6,294 nucleotides of DNA from NCBI GenBank assembly GCA_029250305.1, contig JAQXFM010000108.1:1-6294 (forward strand). The letters are read 5' to 3'. The notes under the pieces are model-generated. The model did no database searches. It saw nothing but the letters and a program-made list of their open reading frames with translations, and was not told where the DNA came from. Source of the DNA: Candidatus Poseidoniaceae archaeon (GTDB taxonomy: Archaea > Thermoplasmatota > Poseidoniia > Poseidoniales > Poseidoniaceae). Below, piece by piece: positions 4,301-6,294 of this stretch (the stretch's first letter is position 1; every line of letters starts with the position of its first letter). The position numbers and the translations under genes are program-made.

Positions 4301-6294
4301 ACACTTCGCCAGCAGGGATTTGTATGTCGAGGTTGATGGTGTTGACCGTGTAGGTAATCGAGAAGGACTCAAGGCTTAGAATGCCGGAACTGGCCGAAAC
4401 AAGACCAATCGAGAGGTTTGCAATCCCTGCACCTGTGTCTGGAATGCGATCGTTGAGGCACTTCAACAGGTTATTGACGCCCGCAGACGATGTAACATGG
4501 GTGACGGTGATTGGTCCCATCAACGCTCCATCGCTTGCAGGTTGCTTCCAGCAGGTTGGTGTCGTCCATTCTGTTGGCTTATCTGGATCGAGCAATCCAC
4601 CGATTTCAATGCCTGATTCCTCGGGTGCATCTGCGTGTTGTGCAACGCTGATGTTGGAAATTGTAGGTGTGTTTTGGGAGTTCGAGGTACTCAATTCCAC
4701 CCTCAAGCACATGTAGTAACCAGTCGGTGACAACGCCTTGGTTTGCCCAGATTGAGACGTCGTCCAAGAAAGCACACCGGATGTTCCGGTGTTGCACGTT
4801 GAGGAGGATGCGTAGCCGTAGTTGACACGAACCGAGGTTCCAGAAGGCGTCGTTGCGTCCCAAGTAATGGTGGCTGCAACGGTGGTCGTTGAACCACTTC
4901 CGATGTATTGATTCACATACATGTACGATGATGTCACGTACGAGGTGGTGTATTGAACACCAATTCCGTCGAGGATTGGCGTCGCTGTTGTCGTGCCGTT
5001 GAGGGTTGCTCTCCAAAGTAAACTTGTGCTCGCAGAGGCGAAGGTAACGGTTTGCCCTGAATTGACATTTCGCCACGTTGCACCGCCGTCGTTGGACAAA
5101 TCCACCTCAATGCTCGTTCCTGATGGGATGTACCCGATGATGCTGGTCACCTCGAACTGAGCGATTGGTTTGGAAATTGAAATCGCAGTACCTGTGATCA
5201 TGTTGCTCGTTGAGGTTGGTGACCGTGCATCGTAGAGAGCGCCATCACCGTGACTGTAGATCTTGTGACGGCTGGACGAAGGACAGTATGCAGTGCTGTA
5301 ATAGGCGCAAGCAAAACTTACCTTGCCGCCATCGGCTTCGACCAAACCATAGTGGCCACCTTCGCTGACTGGAAGGACACCCATGTGTTCGATGAAGTTG
5401 CCATTGAAGCGCAGGTAGTGGTGGTAACTGTCGTAATTGTAACCAACGCCGCTCTTGTAACTCTGATCGTACTCATTGTAGATGATGGTTGGATAATTGA
5501 CAATCAGGCCGGCGCCGTACCGTGTGGGGAGCGTTGATGAGCCCCCAAGCGTCCATGTGCCGTTAATCCGGGTTGGTGATGTCTTGTCGACTTCGTTGAG
5601 GTAATGGGTTTGCGCTGAGTAACTGTAGGTGGACACCCACATTTTCCCCGTTGCATCGTCTATGTCGACACCTGTCACATAATTTGGACTGAATGAGTAC
5701 GCTCGGTCACACTTCCATTGCACCGAGGTGGATGTGGAGGTCACGGTCCATTTGGTAAGATAGTAGTATGAATCATGCGCTGTGTACACCGTTGAACCAT
5801 CAACGGTTGCATCAACCATTCTGTAGTATTGACTTGTGCTGCATCCATTGGTGTTCACGCTTGCTGTTCCAAGGTATGCACCTGTTGTTGCGTTGACTCG
5901 AAGGATGGTCGGCGCCTGGTACATGCCTGATGATGTGTACCGCATGACGTGGTATTCGTCACCGATTTGCACAACGACACCGATGTAATTCCAACCAGCA
6001 GTGGTGCTCACGCTGCGAACGGGGAAGTTCTTGGTGAGGCCAGTGTAGCCTTGATCTCCATTTGCCAAGAATTGCCCAGTTGTGTTCTGAACAGCCGAAC
6101 CCTTTGACTGAATTTGCTGGGTTCGCGCCATGTCGATATCAGCAAGGGACGGATTGCCCCGGAGGGACATTTCCCCATTTGCTACGTCTACATTCGAGCG
6201 GCTACCGCTGGTGAAGGGGGATGGCGGGGTTCCTGCCCATACTCCATCGCCCGACCCACCAAAGTGAGCGTTTGTTGTGAAATTGGTGTAGGAG
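1386..6294 (-). CDS. Giant modular surface protein: propeller-like region, beta-sandwich and Ig-like modules, CARDB-like domain, C-terminal TM and Asp-rich tail (5' end cut by window edge)
   Basis: About 1635 residues are visible. The frame is open from the TGA at 1386-1388 to the right edge; 41 sense codons precede the Met at 6170 and continue in the same style, so that Met is internal. Numbering from it, in order: a Ser/Thr/Tyr-rich region with about five blade-like repeats (62-320); beta-sandwiches at 326-410 and 415-510; a possible third (530-612); two copies of a large module (640-990, 1045-1395); a CARDB-like domain (1417-1521) with the typical closing pattern DRDNLIIEVNDDDN; a transmembrane helix (1538-1558); Arg1559; and a tail with 24 acidic residues in 33. 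Thirteen N-x-S/T sequons and ten cysteines, eight of them before residue 572, fit an exported glycoprotein. The signal peptide would lie outside the window. It is probably membrane-anchored with the bulk outside and the acidic tail inside. Adhesion, scaffolding or ligand sensing are possible; no catalytic motif was seen. The substrate is unknown. Confidence 0.92.
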   Translation of the reverse strand, partial: SYTNFTTNAHFGGSGDGVWAGTPPSPFTSGSRSNVDVANGEMSLRGNPSLADIDMARTQQIQSKGSAVQNTTGQFLANGDQGYTGLTKNFPVRSVSTTAGWNYIGVVVQIGDEYHVMRYTSSGMYQAPTILRVNATTGAYLGTASVNTNGCSTSQYYRMVDATVDGSTVYTAHDSYYYLTKWTVTSTSTSVQWKCDRAYSFSPNYVTGVDIDDATGKMWVSTYSYSAQTHYLNEVDKTSPTRINGTWTLGGSSTLPTRYGAGLIVNYPTIIYNEYDQSYKSGVGYNYDSYHHYLRFNGNFIEHMGVLPVSEGGHYGLVEADGGKVSFACAYYSTAYCPSSSRHKIYSHGDGALYDARSPTSTSNMITGTAISISKPIAQFEVTSIIGYIPSGTSIEVDLSNDGGATWRNVNSGQTVTFASASTSLLWRATLNGTTTATPILDGIGVQYTTSYVTSSYMYVNQYIGSGSTTTVAATITWDATTPSGTSVRVNYGYASSSTCNTGTSGVLSWTTSQSGQTKALSPTGYYMCLRVELSTSNSQNTPTISNISVAQHADAPEESGIEIGGLLDPDKPTEWTTPTCWKQPASDGALMGPITVTHVTSSAGVNNLLKCLNDRIPDTGAGIANLSIGLVSASSGILSLESFSITYTVNTINLDIQIPAGEVLHERLFPYEIVTRHIIGEDATSMSEATLTLQTNSIAKNPILTWQNGDVFPSPNDPEDYIELDASSWSAENNGILEIHWIFHVTAEFPDQTGVRFKTGCLDNSGASGYSPLDLLSDETMDVNRSFGLGWLKVRDNDGRLTMDDVPDNAWVAAGETLYFQGAMWFQNTEDAPKDSAFDVRISRNGWVESTARDTTNNNGTFFIGIDLPEIDVPDGLTYEVQTYNERNPTHVMASNGDWQRTYKVDATAPERMNFAPEDDGYEAASVQQEVKVLINDDVGHPMSLDLMYWVEADHDANRNGEADPQEYVMKTVHNATEAENKWFITTIDHSRNPNMGRVSYFWKGGDQAGNPLFYSVIGEDDEVLMFESEAGFVHDDATFRTRKDSSAVFTGLEWNGHEDNGAIYAGMEQTITLGFIDANTAIDFEHISLVFDFEGPNPLRDAQRISYSGMNDTFWSESEFIDLFSTSSMHETTNESGLPWIQLAFHFEIGWDWPDEEMGDVALIYKERGSPYEDRILLLEHTFRVENDLMLAPSDYLVEDISEPRTGQVADGSRVRKDDRLAFTGTVVYEGSSVPAPRDVGILVEVFDGEKMWSDGSLTAEGYYSVEVPLSAASTLQSSPTRTCLISITNIPGRGEDMTGTLVSTTLQVIVDDAAPRVVKRTMPMNVIDISANNDLTNVPVEFHGTEDADLTGSKQMVHWVMRDATRTVTIGAGSTLLGMQQENQNVIWTGSVDLTDGGRITPQAGDFVGFYISGYDAAGNQFPVVSNSEASPVPELAANDTDFERQWIRLGAVGPELRILSIDLSDDHVSPGASIEVNAKVINTGGSNYAPFKVSFFSGDSEKPFDEITLTGIESKEVIEVSTVWSAENVDRLRVVVDRDNLIIEVNDDDNSAEHSVEMAYPKYLGWFDSPRENPLAWIFIVTSIIVLIGVATIAARTSIDHSDGMFEDDEDWDEDEDDDYEDDDDDDYDDD
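1389..1487 (-). repeat. Low-complexity GAC/GAT tract coding for a poly-acidic C-terminal tail
   Basis: The last 33 residues (1562-1594) contain 19 Asp and 5 Glu, with two Tyr and one Trp interrupting the runs. At DNA level this is a degenerate trinucleotide tract, with CGTCGTCGTC runs on the plus strand. Mixed GAC and GAT codons show selection on protein composition rather than a pure microsatellite, although slippage could change its length. The tail would lie in the cytoplasm if the preceding helix anchors the protein. Confidence 0.85.
1497..1559 (-). other. Single C-terminal transmembrane helix
   Basis: Residues 1538-1558 are an uncharged hydrophobic stretch (starting LAWIFIVTS, ending ATIAA) followed by Arg1559, which fits an N-out, C-in orientation. 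No PGF-type archaeosortase signal is seen before it, and the segment after it is acidic rather than Arg-rich, so it looks like a permanent anchor rather than a processed sorting signal. Confidence 0.85.
1608..1922 (-). other. CARDB-like beta-sandwich domain next to the membrane
   Basis: Residues 1417-1521 follow the CARDB pattern: an opening PELRILSIDLS, the VSPGASIEVNAKVINTGG strand pair, a middle strand of the form FKVSFFSGD, then LRVVVDRDN-LIIEVNDDDN at the close. CARDB domains are non-catalytic, found in exported adhesion-related proteins of bacteria and archaea, and often sit near the cell-surface anchor, as here. Confidence 0.8.
1986..4253 (-). repeat. Tandem duplication of a roughly 350-residue three-domain module (period about 405 residues)
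   Basis: Unit A (residues about 640-990) and unit B (about 1045-1395) share anchors in the same order: YIELDASS (681) with FIDLFSTS (1081); the FH of IFHV (703) with that of AFHF (1106); FPDQ (709) with WPDE (1114); LYFQG (778) with LAFTG (1182); APKD (792) with APRD (1197); VDATAP (865) with VDDAAP (1272); DQAGN (967) with DAAGN (1378). Offsets run smoothly from 400 to 411. Each unit therefore has a first beta domain with an aromatic-Pro-Asp motif, a second Ig-like domain closing in VDxxAP, and a third Ig-like domain closing in DxAGN. The VDxxAP and DxAGN signatures are typical of bacterial and archaeal Ig-like repeats in surface proteins. Sequence identity is low, so the duplication is old. 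Confidence 0.8.
3390..3425 (-). other. EF-hand-type calcium-binding loop in the third domain of unit A
   Basis: Residues 916-927 read DANRNGEADPQE. The positions that ligate calcium in a canonical 12-residue EF loop (1, 3, 5, 7, 9, 12) are Asp, Asn, Asn, Glu, Asp and Glu, with Gly at position 6 as expected. A helix-loop-helix is not evident, so it is more like the isolated calcium loops of dockerin or thrombospondin-3 repeats inserted in a beta domain. The matching place in unit B has no such loop. Confidence 0.6.
4335..4583 (-). other. Possible third divergent beta-sandwich with Cys540/Cys571
   Basis: Residues 530-612 end in SGILSLESFSITYTV, which has the same hydrophobic alternation as the closing strand of the two preceding sandwiches (TPILDGIGVQYT, TPTISNISVAQ). 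It contains one cysteine pair, Cys540 and Cys571, and a sequon at Asn585. The opening part does not align with the other two, so membership of the same family is tentative. Confidence 0.35.
4641..5195 (-). repeat. Tandem pair of related beta-sandwich domains in the surface protein
   Basis: Residues 326-410 and 415-510 align by ordered anchors: PSGTSIEV (349) with PSGTSVRV (442), SGQTVTF (371) with SGQTKAL (474), LWRATL (385) with CLRVEL (488), and TPILDGIGV (397) with TPTISNISV (501). Offsets are 93, 103, 103 and 104 residues, so copy two carries one insertion of about ten residues, which includes Cys459. Copy two adds Cys459/Cys488, a likely disulfide that copy one lacks. Codons for the shared PSGTS differ at most third positions, so this is an old duplication rather than a recent DNA repeat. 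The pattern SNDGGATW (359-366) is seen in many secreted beta-sandwich proteins; the exact family was not identified. Confidence 0.75.
5211..5987 (-). other. Propeller-like region of the surface protein (about five blade-like repeats)
   Basis: Residues 62-320 can be cut into five units of about 40-55 residues. Each opens with a hydrophobic strand, has an Asp/Gly turn (IGDEY, VDGSTVY, DDATGKMW, EADGGKVS), then a Tyr-rich strand and a strand ending in a turn (YLTKW, HYLNEVD, HYLRFNG). Approximate units begin at 62, 117, 164, 218 and 272. This periodicity is like YVTN/NHL/kelch-style beta-propellers, but similarity between units is weak, and five is fewer than the usual six to eight, so more blades may lie earlier or the fold may differ. 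Cysteines 110/154 and 288/296 fall in this region and may form disulfides. Confidence 0.4.

Noticed and set aside
4606..5076. Minus-strand frame of 156 codons inside the surface-protein gene
   Set aside because: It is in a different minus-strand frame from the long open frame and its product is rich in His, Arg and Cys with no domain signal; it is an overlapping shadow.

Overview
The window holds two genes on the minus strand, and both run off an edge. There is one 99-base gap between them and no RNA gene, mobile element or CRISPR array. Base composition is moderate and coding density is very high. The left gene is an Lhr-type superfamily 2 helicase. The right gene is a giant modular surface protein with Ig-like and CARDB-type domains, one C-terminal membrane span and an extremely Asp-rich tail. 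This pairing suggests an archaeon, most likely a marine Euryarchaeota/Thermoplasmata lineage such as Marine Group II (Poseidoniales). That assignment is inferred from gene style alone; there is no rRNA or other marker here.

Layout, left to right. Positions 1-1286 (minus) carry the first 428 residues of the helicase, with helicase motifs from the Q-motif region to motif VI and the beginning of the Lhr-specific region after the RecA pair. Its C-terminal half lies beyond the left edge. Positions 1287-1385 are the intergenic gap. Positions 1386-6294 (minus) carry about 1635 residues of the surface protein. Its frame stays open to the right edge, so the Met codon at 6170 is internal, and the true N-terminus with any signal peptide is outside the window.

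Read from its N-terminal side, the surface protein has a Ser/Thr/Tyr-rich region with about five propeller-like blades, then two related beta-sandwich domains in tandem, and a third that may be related. Next come two copies of a roughly 350-residue multi-domain module at a period of about 405 residues, then a CARDB-like domain, a transmembrane helix, and a tail in which 24 of 33 residues are Asp or Glu. One copy of the large module carries a textbook EF-hand-type calcium loop. Residues of this protein are numbered from the internal Met at 6170 for convenience only.

The two genes have no obvious joint function. The helicase is a nucleic-acid maintenance enzyme, while the neighbour is an exported, probably adhesive or sensory, surface protein. 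No new defence or mobile system is visible. The most interesting material is the internal duplication architecture and unusual tail of the surface protein.
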